From contig NC_084938.1 of assembly GCF_958298935.1 (NCBI RefSeq), positions 25,277,501 through 25,341,500 of the forward strand: 64,000 nt of DNA, written 5' to 3'. The translations under genes and the position numbers were made by a program. The stretch's first letter is position 1. Each line of letters starts with the position of its first letter. Below the pieces are notes generated by a model. That model was not told where the DNA came from, ran no database searches, and saw only the letters and a program-made list of their open reading frames with translations. Positions 32,984 through 46,175 of this stretch are shown piece after piece. This stretch comes from Phragmites australis (lineage: Eukaryota; Streptophyta; Magnoliopsida; Poales; Poaceae).

Positions 32984-35900
32984 CACTACTACAGAAACAT
33001 CCTTCTCTGTCGACTCTAAATCCCCTTCACTATCGGTTTTGTGACCAGTAGTAGGTAACGGGTCGGGAACTATTACTGTCGGCTCTGTGGACCGGTAGTG
33101 AAAGGGGTTATCACTGCCGGCTGAAGGATTAGGTCGGCAGTGATACCCTGAGTATCACTGCCGGTTGAAACTTCAGCCGGGAGTGTTGTGCCTCCTCCAT
33201 TCCACTATGGCCTTGTCCTCCCTCTCTCTCCTCGATCTCTCCGTCTCTCTCGCACTCAATACATGCATACAATGAGACATATGTAATGTAAATCAATAAT
33301 AAAGTCACCTTCATTAATACATAGTAATTCATATCACGCATATATATATTATGACCATATTTAACAAAAAGATGTCACATCTTACGAAGCAAAATAGGCA
33401 TAAAGGTACTGACAATTGACACATTGATCTTACAAGTCACATCATCTTACATAGCAAAATAATAATGATTACAATCAGAACTCGGATTATAACATCTTTA
33501 CACGTGACATCACACTTCTTGATATTTTCGAAGTTAGTCAATTCTAACTCGGCTTGGATAATTTGACTATTGCATACCGCAACAGTTTTATGTTTAGACT
33601 TGTATACTTTATAACATGCTCCTTTAGATCCATTAACTTGTGCATGGCATTCCTCCCAACTAGAGAACACTCCACTTTACCGACCACGATGAACAACATA
33701 TCATGTCATAATAGTCCTAAATTTAGAGAATATGCAAAAATGATATACTACAAACTAAACTAATGCTCTCTGAACTAGTATTGCACTAGATAGCTAAACC
33801 AACTACGTATTTCAAAAGCATAGATATTATACCACATATCAAAATGCAAGAGAATATTCAAGAGTATTCATTTCACATGATCTTGAGATAAAAAGACAGC
33901 AAGCCATAAAGGACAGTATCTCTCATCATGTATATAGAAAGTAATGGACAACATAAATATAATTTATGTAAAAGTGCTCTCAGATATTGAGTAACAATTG
34001 ACCCCATAACTGTTAAAATTCTGCTCCCTAATTATTCTAGTGAATACATCATAGACAGGGCAATGTTTCTTAGATTTTAGCTAGCAAATAGAACCCGATC
34101 TAGTTCTTCAAAATTTAAGACATCATCATGGGCATGGCTACTATGCCAAAAAAGTGCACAAACTCTAAACAGAATAAATAAGAAAGTACCGATGTAGGAG
34201 AACTGAATATCAATTTGCAAAATGACTGCTCAGAGAAGCTAACATAACAATTTACCAAGTATCAAGTATATTAGACAGACTTTGAACTCATGGCGGCACA
34301 CATCCTAGGATTAATTTAACATGTATTGCACTGGATAGTCAAACCAACATAGATTTCTCTGTGTACAGGTACAGAACTGAACATACAACAAGTAACATCC
34401 AAGTCTATTGTAGTGTATTCAAAAATCAAGCCAAATATCAGTGCATTCTTTCATCACAGAGCATAAAGCACATGTAACCTGTTGTCCAGATTAACAGAAT
34501 AGGGAGGGAGGTGATGATAAAATTTACTTTTGCTCTATCGGTCGGTGAGGCGGGCGGGCGCGAACAACGGTGGCATGAACGGGACAGGGGACGATGGCGT
34601 CGGGCATGGAGATGGTGGCCTCCGGAACGGGGACGGTGATGTTGGAGAGGATGCGGTGGGGACGGCGGCGGCGGGGAGGAGGCGGGGGTATGCGTTTCTG
34701 CACGAAGGGCACTAGCCGAGAAAATTTTTCTAAGTGTCAGAGAGCGGGCGTCAAACAATTTTATAGGGGAGAGCTTTCATTGCCGGTTCAATATGAGCAC
34801 CGACAATGAAAGAGTACCTTCCCTGCCGGCCCTAATAAGTCCACCGGCAGTAAAAGTAGTTTCAATGTCGGTCCAATATGTCCACAGGCAGTGAAACCTC
34901 TTTCACTGTTGGTACCATGGGGTGCAAAAAATTTATTTTAGTTTCGCACGTGCGTCCAGATAATCGGACCCACGTCCTGCACCAAGTAAGAACAAACAAA
35001 TTACTAGGCTACTCAAGAGTTTTCGATTGAGTTTGTACTATCTATATTTATTAACATTATGTTGACTTAAAATCCTAATACATATTTATTTAAATTTAAA
35101 AAAGTACCTTCACTGCCGGCTCAATAGAACGACTGGCAGTGAAACTACTTTCACTGTTGGCTTAATAAATCCACCAGTAGTGAAACTACTTTTACTACCG
35201 GCCCAATATGTTCACCGGCAGTAAAACCCCTTTCACTGTTGGTACCGCAGGGTGCAAAAAATTTGTTTTAGTTTCCAGCGTGCGCAGTGAAATTGAAAAT
35301 CCAAATTCAAATCCAAATAAATTATCTCATCATCTCCTACCGTCAATTGGCCTCGGTTGGAGGAGCCGCCTTTTGTATGCATTTACGTTCGTTTTCGATG
35401 AGTATTTGTTAGTACCATCCCTAGAAATTTTCTTTATTATTCGATCCTTATCTAAGACTCATTAAGGAGAAATAAAAAATAAATATTCTCGTACCTAAAG
35501 TTTCTATATTAGAGGTTGCTAATCAAATAAAATATAAAAAATACAATTAGATCTTGCTACATACCTAAATATCATGGTTAATTTTTCTAATTCATTAAAA
35601 ATAAAAAATAAATATGATCATACTTAAAGTTTCTATATTGTAGACTTTTAAATTTATTCATATGGTTTATTAGGATCAACTTTGAAGATTTGTCTAGATC
35701 TTTATAGGGATATGATCAACTTTGGTTTTTCAGGTAACATTTTGAGTTAATTATAAATATAGGATTAACCTTGTGGATTTCAACTTACTTGAGCTTAAGA
35801 GGCTCCTGCTAGAAGCTTGCTTGCTGTTGGGGAAAATTCCAAAGTTCACTTATTTAAAAAATGAAGAAATAAAAAATGAGAAAATGGAGAGGAAAGAAGA

Positions 35901-36357
35901 GATTTTATTTGGATAGCTAGAGAGAGCTCATCTATACCTCCTTTTTTTTATCAAAATTGAGCTTGAGTGGTGGGGGAATCAATGCGGGAGAAGGGATGAA
36001 GTGGCTGTTGCCATAGAAGATTTTGTGAGGGAGAGAGTATTGAAATGACTCTGTTAGCTCGAGGTAGAAGAAGGTGTGAAAGATGAGGATATCACTGCCG
36101 GCTCATATAATCCGTCAGCAGTGATGTAGAGATATCACCGTCGGTCAGTAGATTAAGTCGGCAGTGATGAGGTGCGGGTGCATCACTGTCGACTCAATCC
36201 ATCAGCCAGCAGTAATGACCCTTATCATTGCAGATTTATAAACCACAATGACTGATTCTTCCCGTACGACTAATGAATCGACAGTGATGCCTCATCACTA
36301 TCAATAAAAAAATGGATAGTGATAGATCGGTATAAAACCTCAATTCTGTAAGTAGTG
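32984..36357. mobile_element. CACTA (En/Spm-type) element, non-autonomous, 3374 bp
   Basis: It starts CACTACTACAGAAAC and ends CTGTAAGTAGTG (reverse complement CACTACTTACAG). It is flanked by TAT on both sides (32981-32983, 36358-36360), the 3-bp duplication expected for CACTA elements. Subterminal repeats of the (t)cactgccgg...ccggcagtga type are dense at 33000-33190 and 36080-36320. A third cluster lies inside at 34770-35275. I see no transposase (TnpD-like) coding sequence, so it probably depended on a related autonomous copy. Confidence 0.85.
34790..35275. repeat. Internal direct duplication of CACTA subterminal repeats
   Basis: About 34790-34950 and 35100-35275 share the same series: ccgg-containing words, a gttggtacc word, then gggtgcaaaaaattt(a/g)ttttagttt. 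About 150 bp of unrelated AT-rich sequence separates them. Confidence 0.65.
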
Positions 36358-36360
36358 TAT

Positions 36361-37573
36361 GCTGCATCTAACCATTGTAGGGGATGTAGCTAGCAGTAAC
36401 TTGCAGTTGGTCGTCTAGTTAACCCGTGTGGCATGTGAGAAATCTCCAAGCATGATCCAACCGGAGCTCCTTTCCTAACAAGTACAGTACAGTAGAACGC
36501 CACCAACTACTACCAACTAGCAGGCGTGTTGATCATACTAGAAAACTTGTGATCGATTGGAAATGCCATTGAAACAAGTAATCCAACGTCGAAGGATCAG
36601 GATCAAAAGTCAGAGTACAACGCTGCTCCTAATTCCAACGAAGCCCAATGCATGCAAGCAAGCGCACGGCCGGATAATTGGGACCCCCCGAAATCCCGCT
36701 TCCAACGCAGCATTCCACACCTTCCCTGCTCCCGAACACGCTGCTGCATGCATGCATGCATGCACGGCACGGCCGCGGACGAAGAGACCCGGTGTGAAAA
36801 GCGGGCGTGGTGGACCGGCCGCCGATCAGCACACGGCGGCAAACCAAGAGGCGGGCGCGCAGGGCAGGCAGGCAGGCAAATTCCTAGGTCCAACCAGAGG
36901 AAGGAGCGGAACACCCTGCCGCGCGCGACGGGGCAGAGGTCTCCGCGCGTGCGCCGTTGGTGCGCGCCCGGCCCGGCCGTGTCCATGCGCGCGCGCGCGG
37001 CACGAACGCGATCGAGCCTTCGGAGGGAGACACCCCCGGGCGTGGGGCAGGCCCGACCGGGGGCCGCAGGTCCCGAGGCTGGTGCCGGTGGAAGCCCCGG
37101 CCTGCGCCTCCCGCCCCGAGCAGATCACACCACGCACCCCCCGTGCCGTGAACAAACACGCGCGGCACACGCGGCCTGGCTAGCCGATCGATCAACCATG
37201 TAATGTCTGGATGGGAAAGGCGAGGCTTTGTTTAAAGTGCTGCGTCGGCGTGGCTTCCCTTTTGCCTGCCTCGCTTGTCTCTTCCGTTGAACCGTTTCTT
37301 GGCTGGTTCTTTGTACTCCTAGCTTTGGCAATCGAGCACATGTGGACATGCATGCTGGATTTGGGTTCACCTTTTCCGTGCAAGGTGGTAGTCGGCCGGA
37401 GCTAAATAGTAGGAGCACTACAAGTGTGCTGTTTGGCCCCAGCCAGAAGTCAACGCCTGCATGGGATGTTCAGGCCCTTAAATTCACTACCCAGCCCAGG
37501 TCAGTTTGTTTCTTGACGGAAAAATTCCGTCAGGAAATGTCCACATACCGTCAGGAAATGCTGATCTGAGGTA
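36361..37573. other. Intergenic stretch with a GC-rich island
   Basis: 36640-37190 is very GC-rich, with a (tgca)n run near 36745-36763 and a (gc)n run near 36988. Long overlapping open frames on both strands are a composition effect. No domain is recognised. Confidence 0.4.
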
Positions 37574-37578
37574 GTATA

Positions 37579-37795
37579 TGTTAAAATAGATAGATTACAT
37601 AGTCAATTAACTGATTAGCTAGCCAATCGCGTACTCCCCATCTCTCCCGAGTCTATTGGTCCATATCTGTAATGTGCGCCGCCTTGATCCGCTATTGTCG
37701 GATGATACTGTTGTAACATTGGCAATATATTGAACTGTAGCTTCTGCTGCGACGGTGTGCGGGAAATCATTTCTTCCTCTTCGCCTCTTCTTTCA
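37579..37795 (+). repeat. Left LTR of the copia element
   Basis: 217 bp, TGTTAAAA...TTTCA. It is immediately followed by the degenerate initiator-Met-tRNA-type primer site tggcatcaaagc at 37796-37807. Confidence 0.9.
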
Positions 37796-40700
37796 TGGCA
37801 TCAAAGCAATCCTCCTCCAGCATGCCTAACTCCCCCAAAACCTCAACCAAGCCCACCATGGCGCAATCAAGCACTGGCGGTCTCCTCCCGACACCATCCT
37901 TTGGTCATCTGATAAACATCAAATTGACCGGGGACAATTACTTGCTTTGGTAGGCATAAATCCTCCCCTACCTTTACAGTCAACAACTATCGGGCTATGT
38001 TGATGACACAATTCAGATGCCGACCAAAATCATCATCATCAATGACGAGGGCAAGCCCAATCCAAAGTACCAATTCTAGGTCCAACATGATCAACTTGTT
38101 CTAAGCACCTTGCTGTCGACTCTTGCACCTGATGTGTTGTCCCAAGTTCTCTTTCTCACCACATCTCATAGAGTATGGAGCTATATACAGCGTATATACT
38201 CGTCCACATCAAGGTAATGCAAACTCGACATTAGCTTTCCACTGTGCAGAAACAAAACTAGAACATGGTGACTTACATTCACAAGGTGAAGAGTCTTGCT
38301 GACTCCATGGCGGTGGCTGGACAACCCATCAAAGATGATGAACTCTTCTCCTACTTGTTCATGGGGCTCAATTCCGAGTATGGCTCAATTGTAACTTCGC
38401 TCGCAACTCGGGTTGACAACCTCACCTTCGATGATGTGTATGCTCGCATCTCATGGCATTCGAGATGCGAGTTGAAAAACACAATGTGGCAGCACATATT
38501 GGAGCATCTGCAAATTCAGTCGTGCGCAACAACAACAATGGCAACAATCGAGGTGGTCGTGGCAATGGTGGTCGTGGCCGAGGTCGTGAGAGATCTACAC
38601 CAACCTACAACAACAACAATGGCTCCAACAACAATAATAAACAAGCGTGCTAGATCTGCAATAGAACTAATCACACCGTTGCCAAGTGATATCACATGTT
38701 TGATCATGCATACCAAGTTGATGAACCTCGTGTTGTTGTTGTTGCTACTACAGGCTACCAAGTGGATACCAATTGGTATACAGACACGGAAGCAACCGAT
38801 CACATTACCAGTGATCTTGATCGACTGACTGTGTGAGAGAAGTATTCAAGCAAGGATCAAGTTTAGACTGCCAATGGTTTAGGCATGCATATTGCTCGCA
38901 TTGGTCACTCCTACATTTCCACTCCACATAAATATCTTTATATGAATGATATACTTCATGTACCTAAAGCCACAAAAATTCTTGTCTTTGTCCACAAATT
39001 TGCCACTCACAACAATGTTGTCTTCGAATTCTATCTCAATTCTAATCTTATCAAGGATCTAGCCAAAGGGATAGTGCTTCTTCGAGGCAAATGTGAAGTA
39101 GGGCTTTACTCTTTGCCTACTCAAGTTGTTACTCAATCAAGATCTGCAAGAACCACAACTGAGCAATGGCATTGCAGGCTTCGACACCCATCTTCACCAA
39201 CTGTCCATGAAGTTCTACAGCTCAATAGTTTTCCTATTTTCACTTCCAATAATAAAAGTCTAGTTTGTAGTTCTTGTCAATTTGGAAAGATTCATCAGCA
39301 ACCTTTTCCTTTCTCCAATAATGTATCATCTTCTCCATTGAAACTTTTGCACTCTGATGTTTGGGGACCAGCACACACATCTGTTAATGGCTACAAGTAC
39401 TATGTTAGCTTTGTAGATGACCACAATAGGTTTACATGGCTTTACTTGTTAAAGAGCAAAGCTGATGCAACAAGGATTTTTATTGAGTTCCAAAGGCATG
39501 TTGAGCTTATCATTGGCAAATGAATTCTATGTTTATAGTCTGATTGGGGTGGAGAATATAAAAAATTGCATTATTTTCTTGTTAAAAAAGGAATATCATA
39601 GAGTATCGTGTTCACATACACATCAACAAAATGGATTAGCTGAAAGAAAGCATAGACATGTAAGTTGAAGTTGCCCTTTCATTACTTGCTCAAGCCCATA
39701 TACCAGTAAAATTCTGGGATGAGACATTTCTAACTACATGCTATCTCATAAATAGGTTGCCTAGCAGGGTTACTCAATATGTCACCCCCAATGGAACTTT
39801 TGTTCAACAACAAGTCTAATTATACACTTCTGAAAACCTTTGGATGTGCTTGTTTCCCCAATCTCAAACCCTACAATCAACACAAACTTCAATTCAGAAC
39901 CAAGCAGTGTGTGTTTATAGGGTATAGTAGCTTGCATAAGGGGTATAAGTGTCTTGACACTGAAATAGGCAGAGTGTACATTTCCAGAGATGTCATCTTT
40001 GATAAATCCCTATTTCCCTTTTCCACCAAATCTTCATCTTCAGGTTTTATTAGATCTGAAGAACATATCCTTCTGTCTGCATACATCTATGTCAGGAGTG
40101 GCATTGTGACCAATGAGCATATCGCCACTCAGTCTAACACTAAATTTCAGTTTGTACAGAGTCCTTTGCATGATCATGATGGTTCCAACAACAATGCAAC
40201 TTTACCCTGTTAGTCAACTAGGAGTGCTTCACCTGATGTTGCCAATGCATCTGAACCAGCATCAGACCATGGTCTCTGAAGATTCTATTCCTTCATCAGT
40301 TCCTATAGATGATTCTTCCACACATACTGCTATGGATGGCAAGCATCACATGAGTACTAGATTCAGAAATAATATTGTAGTTCCTAAAAGATATACTGAT
40401 GGAACTATGAGGTATGCCGCTGTTGCTATTACTGATGAACCTGGTGATTATAGGATTGCACTGCAAGGAAATAATTGGAAACAAGCCATGGATATTGTGT
40501 ATCAAGCATTAATTAAGAATGGAATTTGGGAACTGGATCCACCATACAAATATATGAATATTGTTGATTGTAAGTAGGTGTACAAAATCAAGAGGAAACC
40601 AGATGGCACTATTGATATATCTAAAGCCAGATTAATGGCAAAGGGGTTCAAGCAAAGGTTTGGAATTGATTGTGAAGACACCTTCAACCCTATGGTTAAA

Positions 40701-41860
40701 CCAGCAACAGTGAGACTTATTTTGTCTATTGCAGTGACAAGTGGGTGGACTCTCAAGTAGCTAGATGTGTAGAATGTATTTTTGCATGGCATTCTTTAGG
40801 AGGAGGTGTTCACGAAAGAACCACATGGGTATGAAAAATTGAATTGTTCTAATCATGTCTGCATACTAAAGAAGGCTATCTAAGGTTTAAAATCAAGCTC
40901 CTAGGGTCTGCACTCCAGACTGAGCATCAGACTGCAAGAGCTAGGATTTAACCCCTCAAAAGTGGATACATCTCTGTTCATCTTCAGAAATGGACAATGT
41001 GTGTCTATGCCTTAGTGTATGATGATGATATTATCATTACAGGTTCATCAGACAGCATTGTTGCAAGTCTTACTCATCAGCTAAAACAAGAATTTACTGT
41101 CAAAGATCTGGGACAGCTGCATTACTTCTTGGGAATTGAAGTGAAACACATCACCAATGGCATTACTCTGACAGAGTCTAAATATGCCTCTAGTATTCTG
41201 AAGAAATCCAATATGCAGCTTTGTAAACCAATGTCCAACCCATGGTGACTTCAAAGAAGCTTAGCAAAACAGATGGGGAGATGTTGTCACTTGAAGATGC
41301 TTTCAGATATCGAAGTACATTAGGAGAACTCTAGTATCTCACATTGACAAGACCTGATATAGCCTTTGCTGTCAACAGAGTTTGCCAGTTCTTGCATTCA
41401 CCAACTTCAGTTCACTGGAGTGATGTATAAAGGATCCTGAGGTACATCAAATTCACTCTCTTAGTTGGTCTAAACATCCTCATGTCTCCAATTGAGCTAG
41501 TCAATTCTTTTTCAGATGCTAACTGGGCAGGCTGCCCTGATGACTAAAGGTCCAGATGGATTTGTAGTGTATTTTGGAATCAATCTTGTGTCATGGAGCT
41601 CAAGAAAGCAACAAACTGTTTCATGATCTAGTACTAAGGTTGAGTACAAGAGTTTAGCTAATGCTACTGCAGAAGTAGTCTGGGTTCAGTCAATACTAGG
41701 AGAGCTTGGGATTTTTTAGAGCAGACCTCCTGTTCTCTAGTATGACAATCTGGGTGCTACATATCTATCGGTTAGTCCTATGTTTCATGCAAGAACAAAA
41801 CACATTGAAGTCGATTTTCACTTTGTCAGGGAAAGAGTCACACACAAGCACTAGAGATTA
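37794..41860 (+). pseudogene. Copia gag-pol remnant
   Basis: The order along + is as follows. Gag (from ATG near 37794; LTGDNYLLW is followed directly by a stop; then the 38265-38450 stretch, MVTYIHKVKSLADSMAVAG). A zinc-knuckle trace (about 38645-38705). Protease site area near 38770, where the usual D-S/T-G-A reads DTEA. GAG-pre-integrase and integrase (about 39150-39510; QWHCRLRHPSSPT, LLHSDVWGPAHTS). Reverse transcriptase (about 40480-41250; [15 protein letters not shown]). Its catalytic box reads LVYDDDII where copia elements normally have YVDD. An RNase H trace lies near 41510. Many stops and frame changes are present, so it is inactive. Confidence 0.85.
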
Positions 41861-41980
41861 GATTTATTCCAAGCCAAGATCAAGTTGCAAATATATTTAC
41901 AAAGCTAGTTCTGTCAAGGCAACTTCTGAAGATGAAGAACAATCTCAATCTAGTTGATGCTGGTTGAGATTGTGGGGGTG

Positions 41981-42197
41981 TGTTAAAATAGATAGATTAC
42001 AAAGTCAATTAACTGATTAGCTAGTCAATCGCGCACTCCTCATCTCTCCAAAGTCTATTGGTCCACATCTGTAAGGTGTGCTGCCTTGATCCGCTATTGT
42101 TAGATGATACTATTGTAACCTCAGCAATATATCGAACTATATCTTCTACTACGACGGTGTGTGATAAATCCTTTCTTCCTCTTCGCCTCTTCGTTTA
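41981..42197 (+). repeat. Right LTR of the copia element
   Basis: 217 bp, aligned end to end with the left LTR without gaps. It is preceded by the purine tract gagattgtgggggtg. Confidence 0.9.
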
Positions 42198-42369
42198 GTA
42201 TATATATTAGCGTTGGTATGTCTCATGAAACATTGAGTATTCAACATTTCTTACTTTCTAGGTCTTGTGGAATTGGAATTTCCCTTAGCAACATATGTAT
42301 TGTTTTTTAATAAAGAGAGTTGTATTTCATCAAGAAAATAAAAATATCCTAGCAATCTCTATATATCTA

Positions 42370-42560
42370 AACGGCATCAAGTTCTCCGGCTTCTGATTGG
42401 TCCACACGTCAGTCCTGTTGCCCACCTCCTGCTCCTCTTTCCTTTTCCCCTCTTAGCACCACAGCCCAACGACGTCAGGTTCTTTGGCTTCTGATTGGTC
42501 CACATTCAGTCCCATCACCCACCTCCCGCTCCTCTTTCATTTTCCCCTCTCAGTGCCATC
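42370..42560. repeat. Two-copy tandem repeat, about 107-bp unit
   Basis: Both copies contain tc(t/c)(t/c)(t/c)ggcttctgattggtccaca, then cagtcc, cccacctcc, gctcctcttt and ttttcccctct, starting near 42380 and 42480. Confidence 0.6.
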
Positions 42561-44000
42561 GCCCGACATAGGCGCTAAATCCATGCTTGATTTTGGAAGG
42601 AGATCGTCGTGCACCTGTGAGAAAGGAAAGAGCAAGCAGAGAAAAGGAATGGAGACCAAAACACGCTCAGAATTGAAGCTCTAAGCAAGGAAAGCTCATG
42701 TGGAAATCTCGCCAGTGGCCCACACCAAACCTGACCCCAATTCGCGCCTCCCCAAGTATAAGTACCCCACCCCAAGTTTCCCTTGAGCATCCGAGCCACC
42801 CCGCATTCTTTTCCTCTCAAAACTAGAGCAAAGCACTACTCGAAAGGCCTCAACGCTGACTTCCGAGCGACACCACGAATCCTCACCACCGATCCCCAAC
42901 GCCAACGTGTGCCTCAATTGAGTCCACCGTCGCCCCTGCATCCTTTTCCGCTGCTCGTCATCGAAATCCTCGCACGGGAGCCCAATTCCCGTGACCATCA
43001 GTGACTTCGTCATAGTAAAACTCGTCACCATCACCGACTCCAGCCAAAGCACATGTAGATGCTCTCCCCGCCGTTCAATCTTACTTTAACAGTTAAGATC
43101 AGCAAAAATACCCCTTCCGGCCTAGTCAACGCACATAATCCACGTCAGGACGCCATGTGGATGGTTTGTTCTACATGGAACAACCACGTGAGCAGTACCA
43201 GCCCAATCAGTGCCACATCAATTTTTCTTTTTGGCGTTTTTTTATTCTCCGCTAACGTCAGCCATACGCAATAATCTACTTTTTCTTTAGAAAAATAATT
43301 CATAATCTAAAAATATGGTTTTAATTTTAAAAAATAGGAAAAAACTTTATTAATTATGTATTTTATTTATATAGTTTTCAATGATAAAATAAACATATTA
43401 ATTATATTTTAGGGTTAAAATAATAAATAAAATTCTAGAAAATGTTTTAATTGTTTTAAGGATTAAATAAAGTTTCTTTGATTTTTTTAATTTTGGAAAT
43501 TTGGTAAATAATTATGATAAATTATAAAATGATTTTTATTTAGTAAAATAATTTTGAATAATATGTTTAAATTATTTTATTGTATCTTTAATTAATAAAA
43601 AACCTTTTCAATTCCTAAAAATTGCTAGAAATTCCAAAAAAATCCCATAAAATATTAGGAGCCTCCAGAAAATCCCAGAAAAATCATATGCTCTCCTTTC
43701 ACCCTTTCAAAGTCTTATCTTCACCGTTGCAACTCTGATCCAATCATTTCCTTCATTAATAATACAACAAAATTTATAAAAATAATAAATTGAGTTGTTG
43801 GTATGCTTTTGGCTATTTCTTTGTTCTTAGTGTTTATTGCCTCCTTTTCTTTTGAGATTAGATGTCATCATTCCTAAGGAAGAATTTGCAGGTTCAAGGA
43901 TCCCGCTGAGCACCAAGGCGAAGGCAAGTTATCCTTAATGCATTTTAATCCTACATGTTTCCTAAATATTTTGTTTACAAAGTTGCACACATATAGCTGC
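42560..44000 (+). mobile_element. Probable decayed gypsy-type LTR
   Basis: A GC-rich promoter/leader-like part (about 42700-43060) is followed by a long A/T-rich part full of aaaattttt(a/g) words (43270-43700). A terminal gcaggttcaaggatcccgct-like segment and ggcgaaggcaag follow near 43885-43930. This layout is typical of the long LTRs of some grass gypsy elements. Clean termini and a target duplication were not found. Confidence 0.35.
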
Positions 44001-45138
44001 TGGTGGGGAACCCATGATGGGCGATATCTTAGTTTTTCTCATATCTACCTTGTCACCTCAAACTATTTCAATTTACACAATCAAACCCCTAAAAGAAACC
44101 CAATATTTGCCATCTGGTGACGAGGTGAAGAACTATCATTTTTCCCCCTTCATCGTTTCTTCGTTTTTTTTTCTTAAATATCATTGCTTCCTTAACTCGA
44201 TTGTAGCATCTAGTTTGTAATTCTATCAAGATGGCAATTAAATTCTCTAAACCTGGTTGGGTTTTAATCTGCAGTACCCAATTGATTTTGAGTCACCTAT
44301 TGGACAATTGCTCTCTATTTTTGGAACCCTTCTTAGGCAAGCTACTGCATTGTTAAAGACACAACATGACTTCTTGACTAATTATAATATAAGTGGTAAT
44401 ACTTAAAAATAGAATAAACTGAAATATGTGTACTTATGTATACTTTACAATTAAACTTCTTATTACATTCCCCTGATTAAAATTGTGTAAACATCTAGCA
44501 AATTTAAATCATAAATTCACAATTCATATTTATAATGCACTTTGCATTTCGTTCAAATTAAACGCAATCCATAATTTTGTATTTCCATCCCTCAAAATTA
44601 CACAATGACACCGTATTTTAGCATACATGACTTTCTACTTCATATAAACTGCATCTACCATGTAATATACTAAATAAGCCCTTGAGAAACTCATAGCTTG
44701 TGCAGAATTAACATTATTTCAGTATTGTTTCAAAAACAATTCAAAGGTAGTACATACCCAATCTATACAGAGCCGCAGGGCGGAGACATTTGTTAAGACC
44801 AACAACAATGAACTACAGTCCTCACAGATTACAAGGTCTAGCAAACAAAAGATTCATTCTATAAATTTTATTTTCCATTGCAGTATATACAGTGCTGAAG
44901 AGATTGCAGCTTACTATACAACCATAATGTTAATGTGCTTCACAACACATTTCTCCCATAATTTTCGGTTCTACTTTTACCATTGCCAACAAAATCAGAA
45001 CTTACATCATCATTTGGTTCTACTATTTGTTAACAATAAAATAATTAAATAGGAGGCATAAAAAACTAACAAAAACATGAAAAAAGGCGGTAAGACCGAA
45101 TGTTGTTTCTAGTAGATGTACTATAACATCTTCTTAAT
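44001..45138. other. AT-rich intergenic stretch
   Basis: No gene, RNA or transposon end is recognised. Confidence 0.35.
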
Positions 45139-45145
45139 CTAAGTT

Positions 45146-45460
45146 AGCGTTTGGTTCGTAGGATGGGATGAGACAGAGTGGATATATCCTGTTTTTGAGC
45201 TGTTTGGAAGGAGAGCAATGGGATGTAATTGTTCGAAATCAGAGAATATTCTTCAAAAATTCAGGACAAAACAGTTCCAAAAAATGGTGAAACGTAACCA
45301 TCCCACTTCGAACGTGACAATGACGGTGAACCCAAGATACTAAAATAGACTCATTCCATCTCACGTAACAAACAAGCATCTATATATAAATAGAATTATT
45401 ATATCCTTGAATATATAAATAAAATCATCATATTCCACCTCACTCTCCAACCAAACACTA
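45146..45460. mobile_element. hAT-like MITE with direct flanks CTAAGTT
   Basis: The left end agcgtttggttcg and the right end, reverse-complemented (tagtgtttggttgg), form imperfect inverted repeats. CTAAGTT flanks both sides (45139-45145 and 45461-45467). The element is 315 bp and non-coding. Confidence 0.65.
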
Positions 45461-46017
45461 CTAAGTTGACATTGGTTAGTAAAGTGGTTGTTTCACGGTA
45501 TTAATTGTGGGTAGTACATACAACATGTACTCCTCATTATTAACAGGTAACAAGTGACATTTGGAGTTGCATGTAGAAGACTAGAAGCACGTGTCTGAAA
45601 TTTTATCATTGTTAAATTCTCAGATGTGGTGCCTCCATGGTTTATTGTGTACGGGCATTCGATTCATAAACACCAACTAGAGTCTTTACTTGTCTATCAG
45701 AATATTAACTGTGCTTTGGTGGATATTAAAATATGAAAATATTATCTGTAATTGTAATTTGACGGATATTAGAAAATGAACATGGGTGTTTGGGTTTGTA
45801 AACTTGTGTGCGTATTTTTAAAAAAAATCATAAACGTAGTGCATTTTAGAACATGTGTTGCCCTAAAAATTATACGAAAATACGACTATATAAGATTCAT
45901 GTAAGAAACCTTGACCGGCATATCCCTTCCATTACGTCTCAAGTCCTCAACTGGTAAGCTTCGGCTCCCCTACCAGAATACAACCGTCCAAGAACAATAC
46001 CCATGATCAATTAACAT

Positions 46018-46052
46018 CCTTCGGCTCTCTCCCTCTCTCTCCCTCTCTCTCA
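46018..46052 (+). repeat. CT-rich microsatellite in the WIP gene leader
   Basis: A (ct/ccct)n run near 46025-46050 lies about 130 bp upstream of the start codon, a common feature of plant promoters and 5' UTRs. Confidence 0.55.
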
Positions 46053-46175
46053 CACACTATAACTACCCCTTGCCAACCACGGCACCTCACCCCAACCCAA
46101 TAGCCAAGAACAGAAGCGAAGCTGCAGGGAGAGCTAGTATACCACTACAGCAAGAAACCAGCGCTCCATCCATCC

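Larger units (their letters stand above)
37579..42197 (+). mobile_element. Ty1/copia LTR retrotransposon, decayed, 4619 bp
   Basis: LTRs of 217 bp each (37579-37795 and 41981-42197) begin TGTTAAAATAG. The left ends in CA, the right in TA. GTATA flanks both sides (37574-37578, 42198-42202). A PBS-like tggcatcaaagc follows the left LTR and a purine tract precedes the right LTR. I counted about 27 differences between the LTRs by eye (roughly 12%), so the insertion is old. The interior keeps gag, integrase, reverse transcriptase and RNase H order, typical of copia. Confidence 0.92.

Noticed and set aside
36557..37203. Long open frames of 208 and 183 codons on + and others on -
   Set aside because: They overlap in several frames in a very GC-rich island and show no domain or splice logic, so they are composition artefacts.
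42355..43270. Helitron 5' end (tctctatatatcta)
   Set aside because: No CTRR hairpin terminus or A/T insertion site could be defined; an LTR-like reading fits better.
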